Positions 8,622 through 17,228 of a stretch of 64,000 nt of DNA are shown in pieces. The DNA lies in the NCBI RefSeq assembly GCF_010470665.1, contig NZ_VOPZ01000001.1, positions 434,001-498,000 on the forward strand. Reading direction: 5' to 3'. The notes beneath the pieces were generated by a model. It saw only the letters and a program-made list of their open reading frames with translations, did no database searches and was not told the DNA's origin. Both the position numbers and the translations under genes were made by a program. The DNA comes from Desulfovibrio sp. JC022 (GTDB lineage: Bacteria; Desulfobacterota; Desulfovibrionia; Desulfovibrionales; Desulfovibrionaceae). Numbering within the stretch: position 1 is the stretch's first letter; each line of letters opens with the position of its first letter.

Positions 8622-9977
8622 ATGCTGCCAACTATTGCACTTATCGGACGACCTAATGTAGGAAAGTCCACTTTATTTAACAGGTTATTGAGAAAGAAAA
8701 GGGCAATCACCCACGATATGCCCGGCATTACCCGTGACCGTATTTACGCTGAAGGTAATTTCAACGGCGTGCAGTACGCCTTGATCGATACCGGCGGTCT
8801 GGTCATGGAAAGCGATAATGATTCAGAAGAATTTCAGGGTGATATTTTCGATCAGGCTCGCGAGGCCATTGAGGAATCCCACGCTCTTATCCTTGTAGTT
8901 GATGGACGGACCGGGATGACTCCTCTTGATGAGCAGGTTGCTGCTTATATCCGCCAGAGTAACAAGCCTATCCTTTTGCTGGTCAACAAGGTTGACGGTG
9001 CTGAAATTGAAGCGCAGTGCACTGCGGATTTCCATTGCCTCGGTTTTGAAATCATGCCTGTTTCCGCAGAACATGGTTTTAACCTTCTTGAACTGCGTGA
9101 AAAAGTAGCCGACATGGCCCTTGCCACCGGGATTGAACCCGAAGACGAGGAAGATGAGGAAGCCAAAGGCCTCAAGATTGCCATGCTTGGTCGTCCCAAT
9201 GCCGGTAAATCATCCATGGTCAATGCGCTTACTGGTGAAACCAGAGTTATTGTAAGTGATATTGCCGGGACTACGCGTGACAGCGTGGACGTAACTTTTG
9301 AGAGCGGCGGCAAGGTTTATACATTTGTAGATACTGCCGGTGTTCGCCGCCGGACAAATATCACCGATACTATCGAGCGATTCAGTGTTGTCCGTGCGTT
9401 GAGGAGCAGTACCAAGGCCGATATCACCATCATGGTCGTGGACGCGATTGCCGGGATTACCAAGCAGGACAAGCGTCTGCTTGAGTATCTGCTGCGCGAA
9501 GCTGTTCCTTTTATTATCACCGTGAATAAGATTGACCTTGTTTCCAAGCAGGAACGGACCGCATTGCGTGAAGGTTTCGAGCGTGCACTGCGTATGGCTC
9601 ATCACGTCCCTGTTGTTTATACTTCCTGTATTTCCAAGTCCGGTCTGGGCGGGATTCTGGCTCTTGCCAGTCGGTTGAAAAAAGAATGCTCCATCCGTAT
9701 CTCTACCGGGCAGTTGAACCGGATAATGAAAGATATTGTAGAGAAGCATCAGCCTCCTGTCGTGAAACGAAGAAGAGCCAAGTTTAAGTATATCACTCAG
9801 GCGGATGAAGAGCCGCCAACCTTTATTTTCTTTATTAACGATGAGAAGCTGATCAAGCCTACTTACCACCGTTTTCTGGAAAACAGGCTCAGAAAGCTTC
9901 TGAATGTGAAGAATGCACCGCTTAATGTCGTCTTCCGCTCAACTTTTAGAAAGAAAGAAGACATAGTTCATAAATAA
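8622..9977 (+). CDS. der: Ribosome biogenesis GTPase Der (EngA)
   Basis: Double-Era GTPase needed for 50S subunit assembly. The 451-residue product has two G domains, with P-loops GRPNVGKST (about 8-16) and GRPNAGKSS (about 190), switch motifs DTGG and DTAGVR, NKVD/NKID specificity motifs, an acidic linker (DEEDEEA) and a C-terminal KH-like domain. ATG 8622 gives the canonical MLPTIALIGRP start and has GGAGG at 8611-8615; the longer in-frame start at 8559 overlaps the upstream leader. Confidence 0.97.
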   Translation: MLPTIALIGRPNVGKSTLFNRLLRKKRAITHDMPGITRDRIYAEGNFNGVQYALIDTGGLVMESDNDSEEFQGDIFDQAREAIEESHALILVVDGRTGMTPLDEQVAAYIRQSNKPILLLVNKVDGAEIEAQCTADFHCLGFEIMPVSAEHGFNLLELREKVADMALATGIEPEDEEDEEAKGLKIAMLGRPNAGKSSMVNALTGETRVIVSDIAGTTRDSVDVTFESGGKVYTFVDTAGVRRRTNITDTIERFSVVRALRSSTKADITIMVVDAIAGITKQDKRLLEYLLREAVPFIITVNKIDLVSKQERTALREGFERALRMAHHVPVVYTSCISKSGLGGILALASRLKKECSIRISTGQLNRIMKDIVEKHQPPVVKRRRAKFKYITQADEEPPTFIFFINDEKLIKPTYHRFLENRLRKLLNVKNAPLNVVFRSTFRKKEDIVHK

Positions 9978-10000
9978 TTGTAGAAAAGTTAAAATTCTTG

Positions 10001-10029
10001 TTGACAATCCAAGGGGGCGGAGATATTAC
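10001..10029 (+). promoter_or_regulatory. Sigma-70 promoter of tRNA-Ser(GCU)
   Basis: TTGACA (10001-10006), 17-nt spacer, TATTAC (10024-10029), with a GC-rich stretch between. It lies about 50 nt before the tRNA. Confidence 0.6.
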
Positions 10030-10078
10030 AACGCTTCCTGAGTGAGTGAAGCGGGTCACGCTTCTTCACCACATATAC

Positions 10079-10173
10079 GGAGAGGTGGCCGAGCACGGCT
10101 GAAGGCGCTCGCCTGCTAAGCGAGTATAGGGCTTAAAACTCTATCGAGGGTTCAAATCCCTCCCTCTCCGCCA
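10079..10173 (+). tRNA. tRNA-Ser (anticodon GCU)
   Basis: A 95-nt class II tRNA. The acceptor stem GGAGAGG pairs with CCTCTCC, the anticodon arm CTCGC-CTGCTAA-GCGAG gives GCU, a long variable arm follows (TATAGGG..CTCTATCGA region), the T arm contains GGTTCAAATCC, and CCA is encoded (10171-10173). Confidence 0.95.
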
Positions 10174-10184
10174 CATGAAAGTCT

Positions 10185-10216
10185 AAAGGCAGCTGGAGTT
10201 ATCCGGCTGCCTTTTT
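10185..10216 (+). terminator. Intrinsic terminator of tRNA-Ser(GCU)
   Basis: AAAGGCAGC and GCTGCCTTTTT flank an 12-nt loop, 12 nt beyond the tRNA end. Confidence 0.8.
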
Positions 10217-10363
10217 GCTTATATGCGTTTCGCAGTTATGCGTAATGATACTGATGTTTGTCGGTGGGGGGCAGGTTGCTATTTAGCTTGTTTTCCTGCT
10301 AATAATTATTTTCCGTTGCTGTAATGGATTTTTTTTTATTACCAGTTGTTTTTCGGGTGCTTA

Positions 10364-11020
10364 ATGCTAAATTCGGTAAAAGTTGTCATTGCTGATGACC
10401 ATGCGCTGGTCAGGGAAGGGCTGAAGACAATACTTATGTCTGAGCCGGGAATAAGTGTGCTCGGTACAGCTGAGAATGGTGAGGAGGCTGTACGTCTGTG
10501 CAGGCGTTTGAATCCGGATGTGGCCCTCATGGATCTTTCCATGCCTGTTAAAAGCGGAGTACAGGCCATTCAGGAACTCTCCGGTGAAGGCAGGACAAAA
10601 TTTTTGGCTCTAACTGCGCATATAGAGTCTGACCATGTCTTTTCAGCACTTGATGCCGGGGCCAGCGGCTATGTACTTAAGACTTCATCGAGCAAGGAAC
10701 TGGTCATGGCTATTGAAACGGTTATGGAAGGTAAGGTTTATCTTGCCCCGGATATTTCCGCTGAAGTAGCCAAAGGGTTCCTGCAAAAGAAAAGAACCAA
10801 AAGTAACGACAGCTTGGATTCTCTTACGGAACGCGAACGTGAGATTCTGAAGCAGGTTCTTGCCGGGTACAAGAACCGGGAAATAGCAGACCTGCTGGTT
10901 ATCAGTATTAAGACTGTAGAGAAGCACCGTTCCAACTTCATGAGGAAGCTCGGTCTGCGTTCTAAGACGGAACTTAAGGCTTACGGTGAAGAACTCAAGG
11001 ATAATGGTATATATCTCTAA
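10364..11020 (+). CDS. Two-component response regulator, NarL/LuxR type
   Basis: DNA-binding regulator of 218 residues. An N-terminal receiver domain shows the acidic pair in VVIADDHALVREG, the phospho-acceptor in VALMDLSMPVKSG and the conserved Lys in GYVLKTSS. A C-terminal LuxR helix-turn-helix follows (LTEREREILKQVLAGYKNRE, then SIKTVEKHRSN). ATG 10364 fits the receiver start better than TTG 10346; the ribosome binding site is weak. No histidine kinase is adjacent, so the signal is unknown. It lies between two tRNA-Ser genes. Confidence 0.9.
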   Translation: MLNSVKVVIADDHALVREGLKTILMSEPGISVLGTAENGEEAVRLCRRLNPDVALMDLSMPVKSGVQAIQELSGEGRTKFLALTAHIESDHVFSALDAGASGYVLKTSSSKELVMAIETVMEGKVYLAPDISAEVAKGFLQKKRTKSNDSLDSLTEREREILKQVLAGYKNREIADLLVISIKTVEKHRSNFMRKLGLRSKTELKAYGEELKDNGIYL

Positions 11021-11182
11021 AAAGGGCTGCCGGGCGGATTTCGAGTCGGGAACGCAGCTTTATAAGGTTCTGAGTAAGGTCCGTTAGTGATACGCATGTT
11101 TTGAATACAAAATTTCATGAATTATTTTCAAAAAAAGATTGACATTCGAGGCAAGTTCGGGAAAGTTCTTTTCTCACGTTTT

Positions 11183-11274
11183 GGAGAGGTGGCAGAGTCC
11201 GGTTGAACGCGGTAGTCTTGAAAACTATTGAGGGTGCGAGCCCTCCGGGGGTTCGAATCCCTCCCTCTCCGCCA
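11183..11274 (+). tRNA. tRNA-Ser (anticodon UGA)
   Basis: A 92-nt class II tRNA. GGAGAGG pairs with CCTCTCC, the anticodon loop CTTGAAA gives UGA, there is a long variable arm (GGGTGCGAGCCCTCC region), the T arm is GGGGTTCGAATCCC and CCA is encoded. A perfect TTGACA lies at 11139-11144, but the -10 box is not clear. Confidence 0.95.
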
Positions 11275-11284
11275 GAATGCTATG

Positions 11285-11316
11285 AGGCCCTGACTGAAAA
11301 GTCAGGGCCTTTTTTC
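11285..11316 (+). terminator. Intrinsic terminator of tRNA-Ser(UGA)
   Basis: GGCCCTGAC, loop TGAAAA, GTCAGGGCC and six T residues, 10 nt beyond the tRNA. Confidence 0.9.
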
Positions 11317-11430
11317 GTGTGCTAGTCCCAACTTATCTTTCCCCGTGCCCCGGTATCTTATTTCTGTTATCCTCCTTTCTGAGCTGCCCGGAACTTCTAA
11401 GGGCAGTGAATTTATTTAAAGGGGGATGAA

Positions 11431-12542
11431 ATGAGAAAGATATTTAGTTTCAGTCTGTTGATTCTGTTTGTTCTGGCTTCTTCCGTATGGGCGGGGCCGC
11501 CCTGCCCTGACTGCTGTTCCCCGGAATATGGGAATACAGTTATGGACAGCTACCGTAAGCTGATGTTTAAAGATTCGGTTTATGGGGAGCTTCCGGAAGC
11601 CGGCAAGGGGATACGGCTGGGTGTCTATCAGGCACAGGCGGATTGCGGTCCCGGTGCTTCTGTCAAGAATATGGACCGGCTGGAAAAGGTTGCCGGACTG
11701 GCCAAGAAACGCGGCGTGCAGCTGCTTTCCTTTCCTGAACTATACGTGACCGGATACACCTTAAGCCCGGAGCAGGCTAAGAAGGTCGCAGAATTTAAGG
11801 ATGGCCCCAGCATCAGCCGTGCTTGTGCCATTGCAAAAAAACTGAACATGGCCCTGATTGTTCCTTATGCTGAAAAGGCGAAAACCAAAGTAGGTATGCA
11901 GTATTTTGATTCCATTGCCATTATCAATGAGCATGGCGAACTTTTGGACAGTTACCGCAAGGTCCAGCTTTATGCCGGGCAGGAACGGGCGAACTGGGCA
12001 TTCGGAGATACTCCGCCCAAGATGTTCAAGGTTTTCCGGTGGGAGTGCTGAATTGTTATGAAAATGAATTTCCCGAACTGGTGCGTTCACTCGCTTTGCA
12101 GGGTGCCAAGCTGATTGTGGGTCCTACTGCCGCAGACTGCTACTATACCATGCCCAACGGCAAGCGCAGTGATGTTCCCTATCCTGATATTTCAACCTTG
12201 CTCCTGCCTGCATTCGCCTATGCCAATAATGTCTTTTATGCCTATAGCAATCGCGCCGGATATGAAAAACGGGAAACCGGGGAATGGCATTATCGGGGTA
12301 ACAGCATCATTATCGGTCCCCACGGTGATGTGATCGTCAAGGCCGGACACCAGCAGGATACCATGCTCATTGCTGACGTAATTCCTGAATATTATGGTGC
12401 GACCCATCCTGAACAGGATTACTATTACCTGAAAGACCGCAGGCCTGAACTTTATAAAGAGCTTCTGAAAACAAAGGTTGATTTCCTGAAAGGCGGGTAC
12501 AAGTACCCTGTCCATAAGGATGGGAAGGAGATTCCACGTTAA
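11431..12542 (+). pseudogene. Secreted nitrilase-superfamily hydrolase, frameshifted
   Basis: Two overlapping frames (11431-12051 and 12039-12542) together encode one carbon-nitrogen hydrolase of about 370 residues with a Sec signal peptide (MRKIFSFSLLILFVLASSVWA). The first frame supplies catalytic Glu (LSFPELYVTGY) and Lys (LDSYRKVQLYA). The second supplies the nucleophile Cys (VGVLNCYENEFPE) and the rest of the fold. The break is around 12030-12040, just before the catalytic Cys, and needs a -1 (or +2) shift. Either a real inactivating indel or a sequencing error; no convincing slippery heptamer is visible. A strong terminator follows. Confidence 0.8.
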
Positions 12543-12551
12543 GCATATTTG

Positions 12552-12593
12552 AATCCCGGATCGGCATATAAGCTGATCCGGGATTTTGTTTTT
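12552..12593 (+). terminator. Intrinsic terminator after the nitrilase gene
   Basis: AATCCCGGATC and GATCCGGGATT form an 11-bp perfect stem followed by TTGTTTTT. It lies between convergent genes. Confidence 0.85.
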
Positions 12594-12615
12594 ATGTAAA
12601 TCTTTCAGGGACGGT

Positions 12616-15288
12616 CTATTTCATGAGATGGGTCTTGGGCACTCTCAGCAGGGCACCGGAATTGATGCCGCTCTGGTTAATCAGCTTCAGGGTGACCATC
12701 ATCTCATCCTCAAGGATGTAACGGGCCCGGTCAGCTTTGTGTCTGCGGAAATCATCTTCATACAGTCTGACCAGATCGACCGCATTGCCCATGGAATTAA
12801 TGGAGCTGCGTAGAATTCGGTGGTAGGATTCCATGCTGGGCAGCATGTTGAATTGATACGTCCTGCCGGCAATTATCAGCGGCTCTTCAATGATTGTAAA
12901 AGGCTCCACAAGGGCCAGCCGTACGCACATATCCCAGCCATGTTCATTTTCGTTGGGTGATCTGAAAATGCCCACATCGTTGTGCATTCTGCGTTTATAG
13001 AGCAGCCCTCTGAGATCGCAGATCTGACAGAACATTTCCCGGACTTGTGCAATGGGTTGTACTGTTTTTGCTGTGCTGTCCGCGTCATGCAGGAAATGAC
13101 CGCATTTGACTGCCGTAATATCGTCTTTGCCTTCAACTTGTTTCAGTAAGGTCGAAAGGCAGTGCGGCAGAAGTTTATCTGAAATGTCCGCCCAGAAGAT
13201 ATATTCTCCACGGGCTGCGAAAAGACCGCTGTTGAGCAGTTCATGAAACTCGCTTGAACGGTTTATGGATCTGATCTTGAGGGTGGGGAAACCATCCGCA
13301 AGTGCATTGATAAAATCTGTTTGTCCGCTTTGATTAAGTAGCAGCAGTTCAAAAGATTTTTCGGTTTGCTTGGAGAGCATGTTCAGAAATATGGGCAGCA
13401 TTTTTAGCTCAGCAGCTTCTTTCAGAGGAACGAGGACGCTTATTTTGAAGTCGTGATTTCTCTCAGGCTGGGGCATGATCGGTCTGAGGATGGTTTTATC
13501 TTTGGAAATAACCAATCCTTTGTTCACATGTCTTATCCTGCCATGTTTGTTCAGTTTATGCCATGTCTTGCCCATTATGTCGGCTATGCTGTGAGCAAAT
13601 CCCCCGGCATTGCGCAAGGTCTCAGTTTCAAACATGGCGCAGGCACCAACCTCGTTGAAATGGGGCAGGGAGTATGCAGCTGTATTTGCCTTATGTTCAA
13701 ATCCGGAGCCGAGGCGGGAAAACATAATCTCATCAAAGCAATCATCGTTGCCGATATATTCCATTTCCCGGTTGTCGCTGATAAGTCTTTTCAGGTTTGG
13801 GTAGCTGAGTACAGTGTCTTTCTTGGTCAGAAAAATGTCCCGCAGGCTGTAGCAGAAATTTTCCGTGTACTGGCAGTCCGGCGTGGCTGTAGCTGTGAAT
13901 GGACCTGCTGCGAGTTCAAGGCCTTTGTTCAACATTTCGTGAAGCGAAAGCTGTTTAGCATCCACGTGGCGTATGTACAGGCGGTCCTTGTATTTTTCTT
14001 TTATGTTTGATGCAACTTCGCCGCTTTCATCAGCATCGAGCAGGATAAGCTCAGTGTGCAGGATCTGGTCAATGAGAGCTTCAATACATAGTCTGGTTTC
14101 ATCATTCCATTTATAGACAGGGAGCAGGATACTGATTTCAATCTTACCTCTTATTTCATCAATGGACAGTCCTGCATGTTCATAAAATTCAGTCGCAGTC
14201 TGAGGTCCTTGCAGGGCCAGTTCTCTGTAAAAATGATGCAGTTCTTCCTCAATATTTAAGCCCTTGCCCAAGTGGTCGGTGACATTTGTTCCTTCAGCAT
14301 TATCATAGAGGGCCATGGTGGCACCATGATGAAAGTACAAGGACCAATTATCTTTCCTTACACAAGCGTAGTCGGGGATGCTTTTTACTTCCAGCCCTAC
14401 ATTACGTTCAGAAATCCCGATCAATTCAGGTACAGGTTTGCCTTCAAGGACAGATTTAAGGCTGATGCCTTGTGCTTTCATGTCTTTACCAAGAGCAAGA
14501 TCGAGAAGGGTTGGTGCTATATCCATTGCCCTGATCAGTTCATGTTTTTTGCTTGGAGCAATTCCTTCTCCAAGAAAAGATGCGAAGACGCGGGTCTTGT
14601 TATTGGCAAATCCCCAAGGCATGCTTTTGTCGTATTCAATGTAGTTTTCATTGAGGATGCAGCCGTGGTCGGAAGTAATAACGACAATATCATCCGGGCC
14701 GGGTGCGAGTTTGTCCCAAAGAGCTTTGAAGTCAATGGCCTGCTTGGCAACGACTTTCAGGTATTCATCAGTCGTCCAGCGGTCTTTCTTGGTTCCGCCA
14801 AAGTCATGGATATGGTAAAGGTGGAAATTTACGAAAAATGGTTTTTTGCTTTGGCGGACCCGTTTTATGAAATTATTCCGTTTCTTATTATTATAATCCA
14901 GGTTTGGAGTATGCATGAGAGTCGGATACCCAGCTTCAAATACGTCAAAACCGTGTTTGGGCTGGCAGGAATCTAAGCTGCTGTCGGCCCAGCGGAAGGT
15001 TTGGTAACCGTGGTGTTTGAAGTAGTCAGTTATTGTTAGAACATCGTCTTTAAGGTTGCGGATGGACTGTACTTCATGGGTAATCATTCCGGTTAGACCG
15101 GGGCGCAAACCTGAAAAATAGGATGGAGCTGATATGCGTGTTGAGCCACCGCTGGTCATGACATCTGTGAACAGAGCACCCTGTTCAATAACTTCGTCAA
15201 TTTCATTATATACGGCTGTATCGGAAAGGCAGGAAGCCAGCATATCCGATCTGAGGGAGTCGATTACAATCCAGATTACGCTTTTCAT
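12616..15288 (-). CDS. Sulfatase-like protein fused to two glycosyltransferase family 2 domains
   Basis: The 890-residue product joins an N-terminal alkaline-phosphatase/sulfatase fold (about 1-340; metal ligands in VIDSLRSD and VVITSDHG) to two GT2-like domains starting near 384 (ISILLPVYKWND) and 614 (ISVLVPLKEAAE). The sulfatase nucleophile region reads SGGSTRISAPS instead of C/S-x-P/A-x-R, so it is probably not a formylglycine sulfatase; phospho-transfer or hydrolysis on a glycan is possible. No membrane segments. ATG 15288 is chosen because AAGGTG lies just upstream. Probably surface polysaccharide modification; substrate unknown. Confidence 0.75.
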   Translation of the reverse strand: MKSVIWIVIDSLRSDMLASCLSDTAVYNEIDEVIEQGALFTDVMTSGGSTRISAPSYFSGLRPGLTGMITHEVQSIRNLKDDVLTITDYFKHHGYQTFRWADSSLDSCQPKHGFDVFEAGYPTLMHTPNLDYNNKKRNNFIKRVRQSKKPFFVNFHLYHIHDFGGTKKDRWTTDEYLKVVAKQAIDFKALWDKLAPGPDDIVVITSDHGCILNENYIEYDKSMPWGFANNKTRVFASFLGEGIAPSKKHELIRAMDIAPTLLDLALGKDMKAQGISLKSVLEGKPVPELIGISERNVGLEVKSIPDYACVRKDNWSLYFHHGATMALYDNAEGTNVTDHLGKGLNIEEELHHFYRELALQGPQTATEFYEHAGLSIDEIRGKIEISILLPVYKWNDETRLCIEALIDQILHTELILLDADESGEVASNIKEKYKDRLYIRHVDAKQLSLHEMLNKGLELAAGPFTATATPDCQYTENFCYSLRDIFLTKKDTVLSYPNLKRLISDNREMEYIGNDDCFDEIMFSRLGSGFEHKANTAAYSLPHFNEVGACAMFETETLRNAGGFAHSIADIMGKTWHKLNKHGRIRHVNKGLVISKDKTILRPIMPQPERNHDFKISVLVPLKEAAELKMLPIFLNMLSKQTEKSFELLLLNQSGQTDFINALADGFPTLKIRSINRSSEFHELLNSGLFAARGEYIFWADISDKLLPHCLSTLLKQVEGKDDITAVKCGHFLHDADSTAKTVQPIAQVREMFCQICDLRGLLYKRRMHNDVGIFRSPNENEHGWDMCVRLALVEPFTIIEEPLIIAGRTYQFNMLPSMESYHRILRSSINSMGNAVDLVRLYEDDFRRHKADRARYILEDEMMVTLKLINQSGINSGALLRVPKTHLMK

Positions 15289-15591
15289 GTGATGCACCTT
15301 TTAGTTGTCCACTTCCTGTTGCCAGATTGAGATCATGCATAACAGATCTCATGTCAATCAAATGGCAATAATAAAGTATATAAGCAAACTTTGTTCCAAA
15401 GTCCGCTTAAATTTAATTTATGAAACTCAACGGAGTCTCTATGAATATTGATCCTTTGTTTTTTTTCGGAAAGAGCACAATGATATAAATAATTGTTTTT
15501 TGTTGAATGAAGTGTTTATCTTGTGATAATTGATCTATATAGGTTTGCGTTGATTGAATGTCAAAATGTATTTGAATCCAAGGAGTTGAGT
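15289..15591. other. AT-rich divergent intergenic region
   Basis: About 300 nt between the divergent sulfatase-like fusion and nfeD genes, clearly richer in A+T than the flanks. It must hold both promoters, but no single -35/-10 pair stands out. A 15-codon ORF (MNIDPLFFF...) with a nearby GGAG is too short to support as a gene. Confidence 0.5.
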
Positions 15592-16050
15592 GTGGAGGGA
15601 CTTCCACTTTGGTTGATTTGGCTGGGTGCGGGGCTTGTTCTGGCATTGCTTGAGCTTGCTGTGCCAGGAATGATTCTGATTTTCTTCAGCCTCGGTTGTC
15701 TACTGTCAGCGGCAACCGCGTATTTTCTTCGTGATGCGTTGGTTTTGCAGATTCTTGTTTTTTGCCTTGTCTCGGCTGGCTCACTACTGATCTTGCGTAA
15801 AACATTAATGGGCTGGTTTCAGGGTCAAGTCACTGACATTGTCGATGACGGGTACGATAGTTCTCCTGAAGGTGCTCTTGCGGAAGTTTGCAAGGACTTT
15901 ACTTCAGACGGTTATGGCCAGATAAGGTATCGGGGCTCATTCTGGAAGGCTGTTTCGGAAAATGGTCACAAGTTTAGCGTTGGTGACAAGGTCAGGATTG
16001 TTTCATGGACTGACAAAAGTAAGACTTCGTTTTTCGTTAAAAAACTTTGA
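15592..16050 (+). CDS. NfeD family membrane protein
   Basis: From GTG 15592 (AGGAG at 15581-15585) the 152-residue product has three hydrophobic segments in the first 75 residues (LWLIWLGAGLVLALLELAV and two more), then a C-terminal OB-fold domain (YGQIRYRGSFWKA, VGDKVRIV). NfeD proteins are partners of SPFH/stomatin proteins, and an SPFH gene follows 16 nt downstream, so the pair probably forms one membrane-microdomain complex. Confidence 0.88.
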   Translation: MEGLPLWLIWLGAGLVLALLELAVPGMILIFFSLGCLLSAATAYFLRDALVLQILVFCLVSAGSLLILRKTLMGWFQGQVTDIVDDGYDSSPEGALAEVCKDFTSDGYGQIRYRGSFWKAVSENGHKFSVGDKVRIVSWTDKSKTSFFVKKL

Positions 16051-16066
16051 CAGATGAGGTAAAGAT

Positions 16067-17053
16067 ATGGCTCCCGGTTTGATTGCTGTAATTTTCATTG
16101 CGCTGGTTCTGGTCGTAATAATAATAAAATCCATACGCATCGTTCCCCAGAAGACAGAGGCCATCGTGGAACGACTCGGTAAGTATCGGGTAACCCTGGG
16201 TGCTGGATTTCATTTTCTTTTTCCATTTATCGACCGAGTGGCATACGAATTTTCGCTTAAGGAAGAGGCTCTCGATACTTTGCCGCAAACCTGTATCACC
16301 AGTGATAACGTAAGTGTGGTGGTGGACGGTCTCATCTTTATAGAAGTTCAGGATTCCAAGGCTGCGGCTTATGGGATCGACAATTATCGATTTGCAGCAT
16401 CTCAGCTGGCTCAGACAGCACTTCGTTCCTGCGTCGGTAAACTTGCATTGGATAAGACTTTTGAAGAACGTGATTCTATTAATGCGCAGGTTGTTGAGGC
16501 TATTGACGCCGCTGCAACTTCTTGGGGAATTAAGGTTTTGCGCTATGAAATCAAGGATATCACCCCGCCTGAAAGCGTGAAGGCGGCCATGGAAACCCAG
16601 ATGATTGCCGAACGCAAGAAGCGCGCGGACATTGCCCGCAGTGAAGGTGAAAAGCAGGCTACAATCAATAAGGCTGAGGCGGCAAAGCTCGATGAAGTCC
16701 TTAAAAGTGAGGGTGAACGTGAAAGGCTCATGAACGAAGCCAGAGGTAAAGCCGAAGCCATAACCACGGTCGCTGACGCCACTGCCAAGGCCTTGCATAC
16801 CGTCGGTGCAACCCTGAATACTTCAGGCGGCGCAGATGCAGCATCGCTCAGGGTGGCTGAACGTTACGTAGAAGCTTTTGAAGGGCTTGCCAAGGAATCA
16901 ACAACCCTGATTCTGCCCGCAGAAGCCGGAAACGTTGCCTCCATGGTCGGTACTGCCATGAGCGTCTACGGCAAGGTTAAAGGTGCTGACGGGACTGCCA
17001 AGGTTGTTAAGAAGCAGGAAGGGCAGGGTGAGTTTGGATTTACTTTGGAATAG
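16067..17053 (+). CDS. SPFH-domain paraslipin (QmcA/stomatin-like)
   Basis: 328-residue membrane scaffold protein. One N-terminal transmembrane helix (about 3-22), then the SPFH domain (VPQKTEAIVERLGKY, GFHFLFPFIDRV, VDGLIFIEV), a coiled-coil rich in A/E/K (about 180-250, ERKKRADIARSEGEKQA), and a C-terminal segment typical of paraslipins (ERYVEAFEGLAKES). Translationally close to nfeD upstream. Exact physiological role in this organism is unknown. Confidence 0.92.
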   Translation: MAPGLIAVIFIALVLVVIIIKSIRIVPQKTEAIVERLGKYRVTLGAGFHFLFPFIDRVAYEFSLKEEALDTLPQTCITSDNVSVVVDGLIFIEVQDSKAAAYGIDNYRFAASQLAQTALRSCVGKLALDKTFEERDSINAQVVEAIDAAATSWGIKVLRYEIKDITPPESVKAAMETQMIAERKKRADIARSEGEKQATINKAEAAKLDEVLKSEGERERLMNEARGKAEAITTVADATAKALHTVGATLNTSGGADAASLRVAERYVEAFEGLAKESTTLILPAEAGNVASMVGTAMSVYGKVKGADGTAKVVKKQEGQGEFGFTLE

Positions 17054-17145
17054 ACGGTTCCGCTGAGGGGCTAGAAAATCTAAAGAAGGTCGAGGATTGG
17101 TCCTGTGAAGTTTGTCTTGATGAATAAGAGGAAGGAGGTAGGCTC

Positions 17146-17226
17146 ATGCTTGTCTTCTTTCTTTTGTCGTTTTGCGAGGGGATGAAAGTTAAAAGTGGTC
17201 GTTTTGCTGCTGTGGTGGAGTTATAA
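17146..17226 (+). CDS. Possible 26-residue small ORF before the Sel1 gene
   Basis: ATG 17146 is preceded by AAGGAGG at good spacing and reads 26 codons (MLVFFLLSFCEGMKVKSGRF...) to TAA, ending three bases before the Sel1-repeat gene start. The strong ribosome binding site suggests a leader peptide or small membrane protein coupled to the next gene. There is no homology evidence; it could also be chance. Confidence 0.3.
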   Translation: MLVFFLLSFCEGMKVKSGRFAAVVEL

Positions 17227-17228
17227 AG

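Noticed and set aside
12030-12051. TGA at the end of the first nitrilase frame as selenocysteine.
   Set aside because: The catalytic Cys is encoded by TGT in the overlapping frame and the reading after TGA in the first frame is not nitrilase-like, so a frameshift explains the data.
15420-15486. Short ORF MKLNGVSMNIDPLFFF... in the AT-rich gap.
   Set aside because: Only 22 codons with poor start context, in AT-rich DNA where such ORFs are expected.
17035-17126. Frame after the SPFH gene reading EGLENLKKVEDWSCEVCLDE then TAA.
   Set aside because: It has no start signal, overlaps the SPFH end in another frame and matches no family I recognise; probably chance.
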